From Candidatus Rokuibacteriota bacterium (GTDB lineage: Bacteria > Methylomirabilota > Methylomirabilia > Rokubacteriales > CSP1-6), in NCBI GenBank assembly GCA_016188005.1, contig JACPIQ010000004.1, forward strand, positions 1 to 64,000: a stretch of DNA of 64,000 bases, in the 5' to 3' direction. Positions 26,616 to 41,218 of this stretch are shown in pieces (the stretch's first letter is position 1; the number at the start of each line of letters is the position of its first letter). The position numbers and the translations under genes were made by a program. Below the pieces are notes generated by a model that was given only the letters and a program-made list of their open reading frames with translations, made no database searches and was not told the DNA's origin.

Positions 26616-29600
26616 CGGGGCCGCCTGCGTACTTCGAGCGAATCCGCCTGAAGGCGGCGCGACGATGGGACCAGCTCGAGCAGGACCCGGAGCTCGCCGG
26701 TCCATGGCATCAGCTGTTCAGGCAGGTTCAGAGCCCACGGCATGTCCTCTCCGAACTTCTCCAGAACGCCGACGACGCGGGCGCGACCGAGGCCTCTGCC
26801 CGGATTGAGAACAACGTGTTCATCTTCGAGCATAACGGGGAGGATTTCACCGAAGAGCACTTCGCATCTCTGTGCGGCTTCGGCTACTCGAACAAGCGAA
26901 CTTTGCACACGATCGGGTTCCGGGGCATCGGGTTCAAGAGCACGTTTAGCCTGGGCGATTGTGTTGAGCTCTTCACGCCGACGCTTGCGATTCGTTTTGA
27001 CCGCAAGCGCTTCACTGAACCCCGCTGGGTATCGGGGGGCTCGAACACAGATGGAAAGACGCGCATCCGCGTTGAGATAGGCGACGAGCGCCGCCGAGGC
27101 GAGGTCGAAAAGAATCTCGAAGAGTGGTTCAAGAGCCCGGTGTCCCTGCTGTTCTTCAAGCATATTCGCAAGATGCAGGTCGGCGAGCACGCGGTGCATT
27201 GGGGTAGCGTAGGGCCGGGCCCCATCCCCGACAGCGAGTGGATGGCCCTCGATGAGCAGAAGGATGGTGCATGCCTGCTTCTCCGATCTGAGGCAGAAAC
27301 ATTCCCCGACGAAGCTCTCACTGAGATCAGGCAGGAACGCATGCTCGGCGTCGAGGAAGAAGCTGACTTTCCACCCTGCAGGATCGAGATCGTCGTGGGA
27401 GCGAAGGGGCGGTTGTTCGTGGTGCTACCGACAAGAGTCGAGACTGAACTGCCGTTTGCGTGCAATGCGCCCTTCATCCAGGATCCAGCCCGCCTGAAGA
27501 TCAAGGACCCGGAGACGTCGGCTACGAACCGCTGGCTGCTTGAACGCGCGGGACGACTGGCCGCCGCAGCAATGCTCAACTGGCTGGGGCAGTCGCAGCT
27601 ATCCATCACGGAGCGGGCTGCCGCCTACGGTTTGTTCCCGGACGTCAATCGGGACGACAATTCGCTGGAGGGCGTGTGCGGAACCATTGTCGAGGAGGCG
27701 TTCGCGGAGGCCATCGAGGGCAGGCCGCTGCTTCTGACGGAGGGTGGTGAACTCACCCTGGAGAATCAGAGCGTTATCATCCCGAGGACGGTCGTCGATA
27801 CTTGGCCGGCCGAAGAGGCCGCGAAACTCCTCGATGAGAGCGGCCGACCGCCTTTGTGCCAGCAGGTCGAGACGGCTGACTGCAAGAAGCTATTGCGCTG
27901 GGGTGTGGTCGAGGAGATCGACAAGCAGAAGTTCCTCGCCTCGCTCCAGAGCAAACCCTGGCCGAAGCCCCGAACCTGGCGTCACCTGCTGAACCTCTGG
28001 GCCTACATCGCGCCGGAAGTTACCGGCTATCGGCACGATGTCAGGGGCGAAGATCTCCGGATCGTGCCGGTTCAGGGTAAGGACGTCCTGTATGCCGCGA
28101 CCGCGGTGGTGCGCCTGGGGGAAAGGAGGCTCCTTCAGTCGGAAGACGACTGGGAGTTCCTGGCGACCCACCTGATCGTCTTGAACCAGGGCTGGCCGCG
28201 GTTCCTGTCCGAAGAACGACGAACTACAGAAGATCAGAGGGACGGGACCGCGAGGGAAAGGGCTGAAGCGGCCCACGCCGTCCTTAAGCAACTAGGCCTC
28301 GACGACACGAGTGATGTCAACCGGGTCATCGATCGGGTCGCAGCTGAGTTCTTCTCGCAGAAGCGGATCAGTGTGCAGGAGTGCGTCCGGCTCGCGCAAA
28401 TCGCCGCAAAGCTTGGTGCGACGGCTGGCGACTCCTTCCACTATGTGACGAGAGACCGGCGCTTCAAGTCGGCCAAGGGGACCATTCTCTTCGATGGAGA
28501 CGGGACCCTGGAGGAACTTGTCCCGGCGCAGCAAAGGGAGGCGCAACTCCTGCATGACGACTACATAGCGCGGTTCTCTTCTTGCTCCAGAGAAGACTGG
28601 TCGAGGTGGGTGTCATCCGGCCGGGCTGGCCTCCTTACGTTCATTCCGTTCAGCCCGAAGCGCTTCAATATGTACCGGAGGCGGGACGTCGAGCAGGAGG
28701 CGCGACGCCGAGGACTTGGGGAGAAGCTCCACTATCCGTACGTAACTGACGGCTTTGTTGTCGAGGACTGGGACTTCGACGAGATCTACTGGAGTCATTG
28801 GCAGGCGCTGGCCAGGAACGACGGCCGCTTGTGGACGAAGGTTGCGGAACGGCTCCTGTCCCAACGCGACGTCTACTGGAACAGGGCAAGGAGCGCCCGG
28901 CTCCTGCAGGTCGCGACGACGGGCAACGAACGATCGATGACCTACGATCCGCTCCTGCCGGGCTGGGCGCTTCGCCTGAGAGATGTGCCCTGCCTTCCCG
29001 ACACCCGCGGCTTCCATCGGAAGCCCGGCGATCTTCTGCGGCGAACACCGGAGACGGAACCGTTGATGGACGTTGAGCCGTTCATCTACGGGCGTCTCGA
29101 CACGGAGGCAACACGACCTCTACTCGATCTGCTTGGCGTGAGGCGTACCCCGGCGGGCCCGGACCGTCTTCTGGAGTGCCTTCGGGCGCTGGCGACGGCA
29201 GAGGCCCCGCCGGTGCACGAGGTAGACAAGTGGTACCGGCGGCTCGACCAGATGGTCGACACGTGTGCGACCGCCGAGTTCCAGAAGATCCGGCAGGCGT
29301 TCCGGATAGAGAAGTTGATTCTGACGCAGGATGGTGGCTGGGCTACTGCCGCCGCGGTATTTCTATCGTCGGGTGAGGAAGACGTGCCCGGCGTCGCTGT
29401 CGTTCGTTCATCGGTCGGCGACCTCACGCTTTGGAGAAAGATCGGGCTGGCGGAGCGACCGACTGCAGATCTGGCGATCCAGTGGCTGAAGGAGTTGCCA
29501 TCCGGGCAGGTGCTATCCCAGGACGAGGCGAGGCGCGTGCGCGCTCTGCTCGTCCGGTATCCCGTTCGAGTGTGGGAGGAGTGCGCGCACTGGATCAACC

Positions 29601-30844
29601 TTGCCGGAGAATGGGCGCGCACGGGAGGACTGTCATACGCCCTTACGATGCAGTCTTTGATCCCCTGGGCACATCTCCACCCATGGGTGAAGCAGAAGAC
29701 CGGTGATTTCCAGCGCCTTCCAGGGGAAGTGACGAGCGCCCCGCCGTTTTCTAGCCTGCCTCCCCTTGCGTTGCGGGTCGAGGAGCGCTTGGCCGGACAC
29801 CCTACGCTGCCCGGGCGAGCTGAGATGAAGGAATGGCTAACGACAGTCGGTACTGAACTCCGACGGGTGGAACTCGATAGCGATCGGGAGACCGAGCGCG
29901 TTCGTGCTCTCGCGCACATGCTCGCGAGAACAACCTGGTACACCACGCCAGGAATCGAGATCATTCCCTACATCGACCGGACGCCTGCCGGGACCCCGCG
30001 GTGGGCCGATGTCCTCTGGCTCGGCCAGGCACTGTATGTCGATCAGCTGCCGAGAGCCAAGCTCGCAAGGCGTGTGCCGGAGGAAATCGGCAAGGCCTTC
30101 GGGCGGGCAGATATCAAAGCAGCGCTCGACTACAGCTTCGAGCGTGCCCGCGAAGATGTGCGGGAGTACCTTTGGGAAAACTTCACGCTCTCCAAAGATG
30201 CAGGCGCTCCTGAGACAGAGAGCGACGGATCGGGTGCGGAGCAGGCTGACAAGACGGGTGCCCGGTCGACTGAACCCGGTGCGGGGACCGATGAGACAGT
30301 CGGACTCCACGATTCGTCCCGTGGGGGAACGCAAGGCGCCTCCGGAGCGGACGCCGAGGGCGGCTACACAGAGACCGAGCAGTCGGACGGTGACCAGCAC
30401 GAGACGATGGACGGTACCGGCCACGTGGTCGGGCCGCGTCGGAAGACGCCAGATCGCGCCAAGGCGAGTATCATCGAGGGCTTCGCAAGGGCGCAGGGCT
30501 TCCGTAAGGACAGCGACGGGCGCTTCTGTCATCCAGACGGGAGCTGGATTGGCCGTGCCGAGGGCGCCCGCTTTCCATGGGAGCGGAGAACCGCCACTGG
30601 CGACCTCGTTCGCTACTACTGGGCGAAGGACCACTGCCTGGAGCGCGAGCCACTGGAACTCGAGGCCGACGTCTGGGGGCTGATCGAGCAGCACCCTGGA
30701 ACCTACGCGCTCATCCTTTCAAACGCAGCGGGCAGTGCGGTCGAGGTCACCGGTGATCGCCTCCGCGCCATGCGTGATGGTGGCGAAGTCACCCTGTACC
30801 CTGCAGCCTACAGGCTCGTATACAAGCATGACAGACAAGCATAG
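26612..30844 (+). CDS. 1410-aa sacsin-like GHKL-ATPase protein
   Basis: The N-terminal 250 residues form a GHKL/Hsp90-type ATPase like that of sacsin. The N box is [17 protein letters not shown] (Asn52, Asp54-Asp55) and the G1/G2 region [16 protein letters not shown] (about 101-116). The long middle has no recognisable domain. An acidic, low-complexity linker (about 1195-1270) leads to a C-terminal domain with [20 protein letters not shown] and a [11 protein letters not shown] strand. The gene overlaps the helicase stop by 4 bp and the methylase start by 17 bp, so it is part of the same operon. Proteins of this type occur in defence islands. A role as ATP-driven sensor or scaffold is inference. 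Confidence 0.75.
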   Translation: MTGPPAYFERIRLKAARRWDQLEQDPELAGPWHQLFRQVQSPRHVLSELLQNADDAGATEASARIENNVFIFEHNGEDFTEEHFASLCGFGYSNKRTLHTIGFRGIGFKSTFSLGDCVELFTPTLAIRFDRKRFTEPRWVSGGSNTDGKTRIRVEIGDERRRGEVEKNLEEWFKSPVSLLFFKHIRKMQVGEHAVHWGSVGPGPIPDSEWMALDEQKDGACLLLRSEAETFPDEALTEIRQERMLGVEEEADFPPCRIEIVVGAKGRLFVVLPTRVETELPFACNAPFIQDPARLKIKDPETSATNRWLLERAGRLAAAAMLNWLGQSQLSITERAAAYGLFPDVNRDDNSLEGVCGTIVEEAFAEAIEGRPLLLTEGGELTLENQSVIIPRTVVDTWPAEEAAKLLDESGRPPLCQQVETADCKKLLRWGVVEEIDKQKFLASLQSKPWPKPRTWRHLLNLWAYIAPEVTGYRHDVRGEDLRIVPVQGKDVLYAATAVVRLGERRLLQSEDDWEFLATHLIVLNQGWPRFLSEERRTTEDQRDGTARERAEAAHAVLKQLGLDDTSDVNRVIDRVAAEFFSQKRISVQECVRLAQIAAKLGATAGDSFHYVTRDRRFKSAKGTILFDGDGTLEELVPAQQREAQLLHDDYIARFSSCSREDWSRWVSSGRAGLLTFIPFSPKRFNMYRRRDVEQEARRRGLGEKLHYPYVTDGFVVEDWDFDEIYWSHWQALARNDGRLWTKVAERLLSQRDVYWNRARSARLLQVATTGNERSMTYDPLLPGWALRLRDVPCLPDTRGFHRKPGDLLRRTPETEPLMDVEPFIYGRLDTEATRPLLDLLGVRRTPAGPDRLLECLRALATAEAPPVHEVDKWYRRLDQMVDTCATAEFQKIRQAFRIEKLILTQDGGWATAAAVFLSSGEEDVPGVAVVRSSVGDLTLWRKIGLAERPTADLAIQWLKELPSGQVLSQDEARRVRALLVRYPVRVWEECAHWINLAGEWARTGGLSYALTMQSLIPWAHLHPWVKQKTGDFQRLPGEVTSAPPFSSLPPLALRVEERLAGHPTLPGRAEMKEWLTTVGTELRRVELDSDRETERVRALAHMLARTTWYTTPGIEIIPYIDRTPAGTPRWADVLWLGQALYVDQLPRAKLARRVPEEIGKAFGRADIKAALDYSFERAREDVREYLWENFTLSKDAGAPETESDGSGAEQADKTGARSTEPGAGTDETVGLHDSSRGGTQGASGADAEGGYTETEQSDGDQHETMDGTGHVVGPRRKTPDRAKASIIEGFARAQGFRKDSDGRFCHPDGSWIGRAEGARFPWERRTATGDLVRYYWAKDHCLEREPLELEADVWGLIEQHPGTYALILSNAAGSAVEVTGDRLRAMRDGGEVTLYPAAYRLVYKHDRQA

Positions 30845-33722
30845 GAAGAAGCTCATCGAGGTCGCGCTGCCGCTGGAGGCGATCAACGAGGAGTCTGCTT
30901 TGCGGAAACGGAAGGCGCCCTCAGGGTACCCGACCACGCTTCACAAGTGGTGGGCGCAGCGGCCGCTCGCGGCAGCCCGGGCGGTGATCTTCGCCCAGAT
31001 GGTGGACGACCCATCTGGCCACCCTGACCTCTTTCGGACGGAGAAGGCGCAAGAGAAGGAGCGGCAGCGCCTCTTCCGCATCATCGAGGAGCTGGTCCAG
31101 TGGGAGAACACGACCAACGAGAAGCTTCTGGAGCGGGCGCGGGTCGAGATCTGGCAGAGCTGGCGCGCGGCCTGCGCGGACGACGCCGGCCACCCCCGCG
31201 CGAAGGAGCTGTTCAACCGGCACAAGCTGCCCGCCTTCCATGACCCCTTCGCCGGCGGGGGCTCGTTGCCCCTGGAGGCGCAGCGGCTGGGGCTCGAGGC
31301 CTACGCGCGCGACCTGAACCCTGTGGCGGTGCTGATCTGCAAGGCGATGATCGAGATCCCGCCCAGGTTCGCGGGGAGACCGCCGGCGAACCCCAGTGCT
31401 CGGGGGAAGCTGGATCACAGCAAGGGCTGGCGCGGCGCGCAGGGGCTGGCCGAGGACGTCCGCCATTATGGCCAGTGGATGCGCGACGAGGCCGACAAGC
31501 GCATCGGCCACCTTTACCCGAAGGTCGAGGTCACGGCCGAGATGGCGAAGGAGCGGCCCGATCTCAAGCCGCTCGTGGGCCAGAAGCTCACCGTGATCGC
31601 CTGGCTTTGGGCGCGCACGGTGAAGAGTCCCAACCCCGCCTTCGCGCAGGTAGACGTGCCGCTCGCCTCCACCTTCATGCTCTCCGCCAAGTCGGGCAAG
31701 GAGGCCTACGTCGAGCCGACGATCGAGGGCCGCGGCTACCGCTTCACGGTGAAGGTGGGCAAGCCCAAGCACGTGGAGCGGGCGAAGAACGGCACGAAGC
31801 TCTCGCGCGGAGCGAACTTCTGCTGCGTGATGTCGAGCACGCCGATTGCGGGCGACTACATCAAGGCCGAGGGCAAGGCCGGGCGCATGGGCGCGCGGCT
31901 GATGGCGATCGTTGCCGAGGGCAAGCGCGGGCGGGTCTACCTGCCGCCGACCGAGGAGATGGAGGCTGTGGCGCGCCACGCGCAGCCGGAGTGGAAGCCG
32001 GAGACGCCGCTCGCCCCGGACCCGCGCGCGCTGTGGACGCCCCCCTACGGGCTGGCGACCTTCGGCGACCTCTTCACCCCCCGCCAACTCGTGGCGCTGA
32101 CGACATTCTCCGACCTGGTGCAGGAGGCGCGCGAGAGGGTGCAGTGTGACGCGCTAGCCGCGGGTCTGCCCGACGACGGCGAGCCGCTGGCTGCCGGCGG
32201 CACCGGGGCGACGGCCTACGCCGATGCAGTATCCGTTTATCTTGCCATGGCGATCAGTCGACTTGCGGATTACGGCTCATCGATTTGCACATGGCGTCCC
32301 AAGGACAATGCGATGCGGTCGAGTCTGGCAAAGCAAGCGCTGCCGATGGCTTGGGATTTCGCTGAGGGTTCACCGTTTGGTGGATCTAGTTCCGGCTTCA
32401 CAGAGTGCGTAGACGTGGTCGCGAAGGTTGTCGCTGTCCCTTGTGGGAATCAGCGCGGCGTGGCGCAGCAGCGAGATGCATCGAGATCCACCGCGGAGGA
32501 GGCACGCGCCTGGGTCATCAGCACTGATCCGCCCTATTACGACAACATCGGCTACGCCGACCTGTCAGACTTCTTCTACGTGTGGCTGCGGGGATCGCTG
32601 AAGGCTGTCTTCCCTGATCTGTTCGCGACGGTCGCCGTGCCGAAAGCCGAGGAGCTTGTAGCGACTCCCTACCGTCACGGTGGGAAGGAGAAGGCAGAGT
32701 CCTTCTTTCTCGACGGAATGACTGAGGCGATGCGACGGCTGGTTGAGAAGGCTCATCCCGCTTTCCCCGTGACCATCTATTACGCGTTCAAGCAGTCGGA
32801 AAGCGACGGCGAGGCAGGCACCGCATCTACAGGATGGGACACATTTCTGGGTGCTGTTATAGGGGCAGGGTTCAGCATTACCGGAACCTGGCCGATGCGC
32901 ACGGAGGGCGACAATCGGCAGATTGGAGTAGGCGCTAACGCTCTCGCCTCCAGCATCGTGCTCGTCTGCCGCCCGCGCGCGGCGAACGCGCCCACGGCCA
33001 CGCGCCGCGAGTTCGTCACCGCGCTCAAGGCCGAGTTGCCCGCGGCACTCGCCAACCTCCAGCGTGGCAACATCGCCCCGGTAGATCTGGCGCAGGCGGC
33101 CATCGGGCCAGGTATGGCGGTCTACACCCGATACGAGAAGGTGCTCGACGCCGAGGGCAAGCCGCTCACCGTGCGCGAGGCGCTGGCGCTGATCAACCAG
33201 ACGCTTGATGAGGCGCTGGCCGAGCAGGAGGGCGACTTCGACGCCGATAGCCGCTGGGCGCTGGCCTGGTTCGAGCAGCAGGGCTTCGCCGCGGGGGAGT
33301 ACGGCGTGGCCGAGACGCTGTCCAAGGCCAAGAACACGAGCGTCTCCGGGATGGTGGCGGCCGGCATCGTCGCCTCGAAGGCCGGCAAGGTGCGTCTGCT
33401 CCGCCCCGACGAGCTCCCCGCAGAATGGGACCCGGCCACCGACCCCCGCCTCACGGCGTGGGAGGTGGTGCACCAGCTTGTCCGCGCGCTCGAAGCCGGC
33501 GGGGAGGGTGCCGCCTCGGAGCTGGTGGCGAAGCTCGGGACCAAGGCCGAGGTCGCGCGCGAGCTGGCCTACCGGCTCTACACGCTCTGCGAGCGGAAGA
33601 AGCGCGCGGCCGAGGCGCTGGCTTACAACGGCCTCGTCCAGAGCTGGCCCGAGATCACCCGCCTCGCCCGCGAGGGCGACAAGGCCGACGCCGCGCAGCC
33701 TGACCTCTTCGGGCGGCCGTGA
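30828..33722 (+). CDS. DUF1156-type adenine-specific DNA methyltransferase
   Basis: The protein has 964 residues. The DUF1156 N-terminus reads [18 protein letters not shown], then [20 protein letters not shown]. The SAM-binding motif I is [15 protein letters not shown] (139-146 for DPFAGGGS), and the catalytic motif IV is [20 protein letters not shown] (Asp567). This is an N6-adenine (or N4-cytosine) methylase of the type found with DISARM and with helicase-methylase-ATPase systems, where it marks self DNA. ATG 30828 lies inside the end of the preceding gene and gives a classical DUF1156 start. The C-terminal 250 residues are helical and probably contact a partner or select the site. The gene is intact. 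Confidence 0.9.
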   Translation: MTDKHRKKLIEVALPLEAINEESALRKRKAPSGYPTTLHKWWAQRPLAAARAVIFAQMVDDPSGHPDLFRTEKAQEKERQRLFRIIEELVQWENTTNEKLLERARVEIWQSWRAACADDAGHPRAKELFNRHKLPAFHDPFAGGGSLPLEAQRLGLEAYARDLNPVAVLICKAMIEIPPRFAGRPPANPSARGKLDHSKGWRGAQGLAEDVRHYGQWMRDEADKRIGHLYPKVEVTAEMAKERPDLKPLVGQKLTVIAWLWARTVKSPNPAFAQVDVPLASTFMLSAKSGKEAYVEPTIEGRGYRFTVKVGKPKHVERAKNGTKLSRGANFCCVMSSTPIAGDYIKAEGKAGRMGARLMAIVAEGKRGRVYLPPTEEMEAVARHAQPEWKPETPLAPDPRALWTPPYGLATFGDLFTPRQLVALTTFSDLVQEARERVQCDALAAGLPDDGEPLAAGGTGATAYADAVSVYLAMAISRLADYGSSICTWRPKDNAMRSSLAKQALPMAWDFAEGSPFGGSSSGFTECVDVVAKVVAVPCGNQRGVAQQRDASRSTAEEARAWVISTDPPYYDNIGYADLSDFFYVWLRGSLKAVFPDLFATVAVPKAEELVATPYRHGGKEKAESFFLDGMTEAMRRLVEKAHPAFPVTIYYAFKQSESDGEAGTASTGWDTFLGAVIGAGFSITGTWPMRTEGDNRQIGVGANALASSIVLVCRPRAANAPTATRREFVTALKAELPAALANLQRGNIAPVDLAQAAIGPGMAVYTRYEKVLDAEGKPLTVREALALINQTLDEALAEQEGDFDADSRWALAWFEQQGFAAGEYGVAETLSKAKNTSVSGMVAAGIVASKAGKVRLLRPDELPAEWDPATDPRLTAWEVVHQLVRALEAGGEGAASELVAKLGTKAEVARELAYRLYTLCERKKRAAEALAYNGLVQSWPEITRLAREGDKADAAQPDLFGRP

Positions 33723-34312
33723 CTCCGGCCGAGCGCGCACCGCTCGTCGTCGTGATCGCCGGGCCCAATGGCGCCGGGAAGAGCACGACGGCGGGGCGGC
33801 TGCTGCAGGAGGCACTGGCAGTGAGCGAGTTCGTCAACGCCGACCCCATCGCGACCGGGCTATCTGCTTTCCGACCCGAGTCGGTGGCCCTCGCCGCGGG
33901 CCGCGTGATGCTGGCGCGGATGAAGGCGCTCGCGCAGGCGCGGCGGGACTTCGCCTTCGAAACGACGCTCGCGAGCCGCAGCTTCGCGCACTGGCTTGGA
34001 GCGCTGCGAGGGTCGGGTTACCGGGTGCACCTGGCCTTTCTCTCGCTGCCGGGCCCGGATCTGGCGGTCGCCCGGGTGGCCGCCCGGGTGCGCCAGGGCG
34101 GGCACGATGTGCCGGAGCCCGTCGTGCGCCGCCGGTTCGCGACCGGACTGAGGAACTTCTTCATGCTCTACGAGGCACTGGTGGACACTTGGCAGATGTT
34201 CGACAACGCCGCGGTGGCTGGGCCGCGGTTGATCGCGAGCGGTCGAACCGGGCAGCCCACCCATGTGCTCGATGTCGGAGCCTGGGCGCGCCTGCAGGAG
34301 CAAGGACGATGA
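33719..34312 (+). CDS. Zeta-toxin-like P-loop ATPase/kinase
   Basis: This is a 197-residue protein. The Walker A motif is [19 protein letters not shown], followed by [12 protein letters not shown], then [12 protein letters not shown] and a [16 protein letters not shown] lid region. This pattern belongs to the zeta-toxin/COG4185 (ABC-type ATPase-like) group. The GTG start overlaps the methylase stop by 4 bp and its end overlaps the 71-aa gene, so it is embedded in the defence operon. Zeta toxins phosphorylate UDP-sugars; whether this member is a toxin or a regulatory kinase cannot be told from sequence. Confidence 0.8.
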   Translation: MTPAERAPLVVVIAGPNGAGKSTTAGRLLQEALAVSEFVNADPIATGLSAFRPESVALAAGRVMLARMKALAQARRDFAFETTLASRSFAHWLGALRGSGYRVHLAFLSLPGPDLAVARVAARVRQGGHDVPEPVVRRRFATGLRNFFMLYEALVDTWQMFDNAAVAGPRLIASGRTGQPTHVLDVGAWARLQEQGR

Positions 34313-34524
34313 GCACCGTGCATGATGCCGACCCGACGCCGCTGGAGCGAGTCGAGGACATCCCCCGCATCCTGAAGGCGATGACGGAAGCCGTGCGCGA
34401 GGCGCTGCTGCGCCACAAGCGCCTGGGGAACCCGGTGGCGGTGTGGCGTGACGGCCGGGTCGTCTGGCTCCGGCCCGAGGAGATCCCCGGGGAGACGCCG
34501 GGGCCGGACCGCGGGGGGGAATGA
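34309..34524 (+). CDS. 71-aa partner protein of the zeta-like ATPase
   Basis: This small acidic protein has a helical N-terminal half (ERVEDIPRILKAMTEAVREA) and a short strand region, NPVAVWRDGRVVWLRPEEI. It overlaps the zeta-like gene by 4 bp and ends 4 bp before the DUF499 ATPase gene. Small proteins of this kind commonly accompany COG4185 ATPases and could act as antitoxins; that role is inference. Confidence 0.75.
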   Translation: MSTVHDADPTPLERVEDIPRILKAMTEAVREALLRHKRLGNPVAVWRDGRVVWLRPEEIPGETPGPDRGGE

Positions 34525-34528
34525 CGCG

Positions 34529-37894
<3,366 letters not shown>

Positions 37895-38003
37895 GCGAGG
37901 ACGTCTGCGGCTCCTGACGCCACTCGTGCGCGGTTCCCGCCGCGAGTTGTCACTCGGCGACACCGGCAGAGGCGGGGGGGCGCTAACGGGCTGAGTGGGA
38001 GAC

Positions 38004-38228
38004 ATGCCAATCGCTTGGTGGTTCCAGTTCTGTGGGCTCGTCGCCGGCTTCCTGGGGGCACTGCTCCTGGTGGTTGCTCAACAACCTGGGGAGCGTGGGG
38101 CGGGCTTCGAGCGGAAAGATGGGAGGGTGGCAGAGTTTGTAGTTCTCCGATGCCCCCGTACCTGGTGGACCGGCCTGGTTCTGTTGTGTGTTGGCTTCGC
38201 CACGCAGCTCCTTGCGCTCTTCCGGTAG
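38004..38228 (+). CDS. Small two-helix membrane protein (74 aa)
   Basis: Two hydrophobic segments (WWFQFCGLVAGFLGALLLVV and TGLVLLCVGFATQLLALF) are separated by a charged loop of about 25 residues, predicting a hairpin membrane protein. It begins 110 bp after the DUF499 gene, in the same direction, and could be a late operon member. No family was recognised. A GTG 9 bp upstream is an alternative start. Confidence 0.55.
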   Translation: MPIAWWFQFCGLVAGFLGALLLVVAQQPGERGAGFERKDGRVAEFVVLRCPRTWWTGLVLLCVGFATQLLALFR

Positions 38229-38427
38229 TCGGGTCGGGCGATCCCCTGAGCCATCTACGGGGGGGAGTCCGTGTATCAGACGGCCGCACGAGAAGGGGGA
38301 ACCGCATCACGTTCCGACGAGTTCAGATGACGCCTGTGGCTGGGCCCTCGCGTACCAACTCCAGGGACGTCACCAAAGCCGGCGGCGGACATTTCACGCC
38401 GACGCCATTCCCTGAGGCCCAGGAACA

Positions 38428-39201
38428 ATGAAGGGGAAGCGTCTAGACCTGAGCTTCGACGGGTACCTCAAGGCGCAAGAGAACAACTTGGCCCAGATCA
38501 GACGCCTGCCCGTCTTTCGCGAGCTGGTCCTCCCCGACAAGGAGCTCTACGAGAAGGCGGTGGGGCTTGTCCCTCCGGCTGCGCCGCCCAGCTTCGGACG
38601 GGTCCTTCTTCTCGGTCACAAGGGCCTGCTCTCTGCGGCTGCCCTCATAGCGCGCGGACTGCCCGACGACGCTGCCGGCGTCACCCGGCGAGTCATCGAG
38701 GCGGTCCGGACTGGCCGTGCGATCAAGCATGACCGAGCCAACCTTGATCGGTGGCTCGCCTTCGAGAAGCGCATGGCCCGCTGGGCAGCACGCGCGCGGA
38801 ACGCCAGACCGAAGGGGCCGGTCCGTCCCGCGCTCACGTTCCCGCAGCCCCACCCCGTCCTCGACGAGCTCGCCAAGCACCTGGGGATGCTCTCCGACGC
38901 CTGGATCCATTTCACTCCGGAGTTTCTGGACCAGCAGAGCTGGCGGGAGGACCAGAAGGGCGCAATGGTGACGATGCGCCTCAACTACTTCACCGAGAGC
39001 CAGGCGGTCATCGAACGCGAGCTACTCAGCCTCGGTACGATTCACCTCCTCTGCCTGGGCGTCCTCGACGAGTGTTTCGATTCGGCCTTTTCGGCGGATG
39101 AGGGCTGGAAGCAGGCTCGCCTCGACGTCCACCGGCGGGGCAGCGAGTTCGCTCAGTTACAGCAGGAGCGCGCAACAGCGAGCCATCAAGATCAACCGTG
39201 A
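38428..39201 (+). CDS. Hypothetical 257-aa helical protein (HEPN-like family suspected)
   Basis: The N-terminal half contains LGHKGLLSAAALIARGLPDD and TRRVIEAVRTGRAIKHDRAN, then a WLAFEKRMARW segment. Later come GMLSDAWIHFTPEF and a C-terminal helical part. I recognise the style of a widespread hypothetical family of HEPN-like all-alpha proteins, but I see no intact R-x4-6-H motif. It is downstream of the defence operon in the same direction after a 199-bp gap; membership of that system is uncertain. Confidence 0.65.
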   Translation: MKGKRLDLSFDGYLKAQENNLAQIRRLPVFRELVLPDKELYEKAVGLVPPAAPPSFGRVLLLGHKGLLSAAALIARGLPDDAAGVTRRVIEAVRTGRAIKHDRANLDRWLAFEKRMARWAARARNARPKGPVRPALTFPQPHPVLDELAKHLGMLSDAWIHFTPEFLDQQSWREDQKGAMVTMRLNYFTESQAVIERELLSLGTIHLLCLGVLDECFDSAFSADEGWKQARLDVHRRGSEFAQLQQERATASHQDQP

Positions 39202-39569
39202 TCGCCGCAGGACTCCCGCCCGCGGAGGCTCGTGGTTTGGCGGATCATGATCACGGGTGACAGGGTGGCCATGGGTGCGATGGCAGGAAGTTCACAGCCC
39301 TCGTAACTCGGTCTCCTGCGCGAACCCGATTCCTGCTACGATCCCCCGCGAGTCCCCGCCGCGAGATCGTCAACCAATTGCAGGGGGGGGGGAGCAGGGC
39401 CCAGAGGACGCAGCACCCGTCCGGCGGGCGGACTCACGAAGTAGTGGCCAGCGGTCGGATCGAGCATCGATCCGGACCCGGTGCCCGGAGGTTCGAGCAC
39501 CCAGAGCCCAGATTCCACGGCACGCGCCGTGGCTCTGGGCTCTTGTGTTCTACCCCGGGGAGATCGGGG
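39202..39569. other. Intergenic stretch with a stem-loop
   Basis: No gene is supported in these 368 bp. The only structure I see is the composite hairpin at 39495-39550. Confidence 0.45.
39495..39550. repeat. Two-part stem-loop between the HEPN-like and zinc-ribbon genes
   Basis: An outer 8-bp stem (AGAGCCCA at 39503 with TGGGCTCT at 39536) encloses an inner 7-bp stem (CCACGGC with GCCGTGG, tetraloop ACGC). GAGCAC and GTGTTC extend the base imperfectly. There is no poly-T tail, so it may be a recombination or repeat element rather than a classic terminator. Confidence 0.5.
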
Positions 39570-39776
39570 ATGGCGGCGGAGGCGACGCGAAAGCTGTTGT
39601 GCCCATGCGGCAAGCAGCTCGGGACGTTCAAGCAGGACGGCTTGTGGCTGGCCTGCCGGTTCTCGCCACACAAGATCATGGTGCCGTACACGCTGTCCGA
39701 CTTCGGGCAGGCCATCGTTCTCGTGGAGGCCCTGCGCGAGCAGGGCCGCGAGGAAAGGAGGGAGCGCCCTGTCTGA
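39570..39776 (+). CDS. Small zinc-ribbon-like protein (68 aa)
   Basis: The sequence starts MAAEATRKLLCPCGKQLGTF and continues LACRFSPHKIMVPYTLSDFG. A CxC pair and a further Cys/His could bind one zinc ion, as in phage Com-like small proteins. It has no membrane segment. The start is ATG, with GGGGAGATCGGGG upstream. Function is unknown. Confidence 0.5.
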   Translation: MAAEATRKLLCPCGKQLGTFKQDGLWLACRFSPHKIMVPYTLSDFGQAIVLVEALREQGREERRERPV

Positions 39777-39960
39777 AAGATTGGACATTGACCCGCCTCG
39801 CGGCGCGGCAGTAGAACGGTCGCGCAGCGAGGATCGGGGCAGAGGGGCCAGAGGCCCGGGGTCGCCATCGCAGTCGAAGTAGTGCCCAGCGCCCAGCCCC
39901 ACGGGGTAGCCCTCGTGCGGCTGGGCGCGGCCATGTCTGCTGCCGGATACATCGGTGGCG

Positions 39961-41028
39961 ATGGGGTGGGCGCGCATGGCGGGACCGGAGCTGCCCTCCT
40001 TTCACGGGATCATCGGCCGGAGCGCGGCGATGCTGGCGCTGGGCCGGGACATCGAGACGTTCGCGCCGCACGATGTACCCATTCTGATACAGGGGGAGTC
40101 GGGGACCGGGAAGGAACTGGTGGCCCGGGCCATCTGCCGCGTGAGTCGGCGGCGCGAGCGCCCGTTCAAGGTGGTCAACTGCGGCGCCCTCGCGCGCGAG
40201 CTGCTCCTGAGCCAGCTGTTTGGCCACGAGCGGGGCGCCTTCACGGGCGCGGTGACGCAGAGGCGGGGGACCCTGGCACTTGCCCACGGCGGCACGGTGT
40301 TCCTGGACGAGGTCGGGGAACTGCTGCCGGAGGCGCAGGTGGCGCTGCTCCGGTTTCTCCAGGAGGGGACGATCGAGCCGCTGGGTTCCTCCCAGCCGGT
40401 GGAAGTCGACGTTCGGATCATCGCCGCGACTCATCGGGACCTCGAGGGCATGGTCGCGGCGGGGAGCTTCCGCGAGGACCTCTACTACCGCCTCCGGTGG
40501 GTGGTCTTCAAGGTCCCGCCGCTCCGGGAGCGCCGCGAGGACATCCCCCTGCTGGCCGAGCACTTACGGGTCGCGTTCAACGCGCAGTTCGGGCTCACGG
40601 TCGCCGGGTTCAGCCCGATGACAGTGGCGCTCCTTGACGACCATCCCTGGCCAGGCAACGTGCGCGACCTCGAGGCTGTGGTGGCCCGGGCCGCGATCTC
40701 CCGGGCGAGCGGCGTGATCGAGCCTGAGGATCTCGCGATGCCCGGGCGCCCGGCCCCTGGGGCGAAGGCGCCAGGCAGGCGCCCGGGGCGCGCGCCCGAC
40801 GGAGCGGAGTCCTTGACCTGGCCCGCACAGGAGGCCCTGCGGATGGCCGCTGCCCGCGGCGAAGTGCGGCGCGCCGATGTGATGCAGCGCTGTGGGGTCT
40901 CGCGGGAGCTGGCGCGGCGCACCCTCGTTGACCTCGTCCGGCAGGGCCTCCTTCGGCGTATTGGCGTCGGCCGTGGGCGCGGGATCCACTACGTCCGGCT
41001 GCGGGCTCGGGCCGCTCGCAGTCAGTGA
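39961..41028 (+). CDS. Sigma-54-type AAA+ activator without receiver domain, C-terminal winged helix
   Basis: The protein of about 355 residues begins directly with the AAA+ module. It has Walker A GESGTGKELVARAIC (Lys51), GAFTGA at residues 92-97, Walker B GGTVFLDEVGELL, and AATHRDLEGM and RLRWVVFKVPPLRERREDIP. GAFTGA is the sigma-54 contact loop. There is no N-terminal receiver or GAF domain. The C-terminal end is a winged-helix-like region (EVRRADVMQRCGVSRELARR, then LVRQGLLRRIGVGRG) rather than the usual Fis-type HTH. Start alternatives are GTG 39955 and ATG 39976. Its target promoters are not known. Confidence 0.8.
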   Translation: MGWARMAGPELPSFHGIIGRSAAMLALGRDIETFAPHDVPILIQGESGTGKELVARAICRVSRRRERPFKVVNCGALARELLLSQLFGHERGAFTGAVTQRRGTLALAHGGTVFLDEVGELLPEAQVALLRFLQEGTIEPLGSSQPVEVDVRIIAATHRDLEGMVAAGSFREDLYYRLRWVVFKVPPLRERREDIPLLAEHLRVAFNAQFGLTVAGFSPMTVALLDDHPWPGNVRDLEAVVARAAISRASGVIEPEDLAMPGRPAPGAKAPGRRPGRAPDGAESLTWPAQEALRMAAARGEVRRADVMQRCGVSRELARRTLVDLVRQGLLRRIGVGRGRGIHYVRLRARAARSQ

Positions 41029-41218
41029 TGGCCGCGCGCGCGTCTTCTGGTGGGAAACGCAACGGGTGGCCGAGAAAGCGCACGAAAACGCAATGGCCTT
41101 GAAGGGACGCGAGGTGCGCCTGTGTCGGTGACCGCGCTCTGGCGTGCAACGGCGCGCCCTTGGAGCGTACCCGCCTCGCTCCCGGCCGCCGGCACGGGCC
41201 TTGCCGGTCCCCGTTGGC

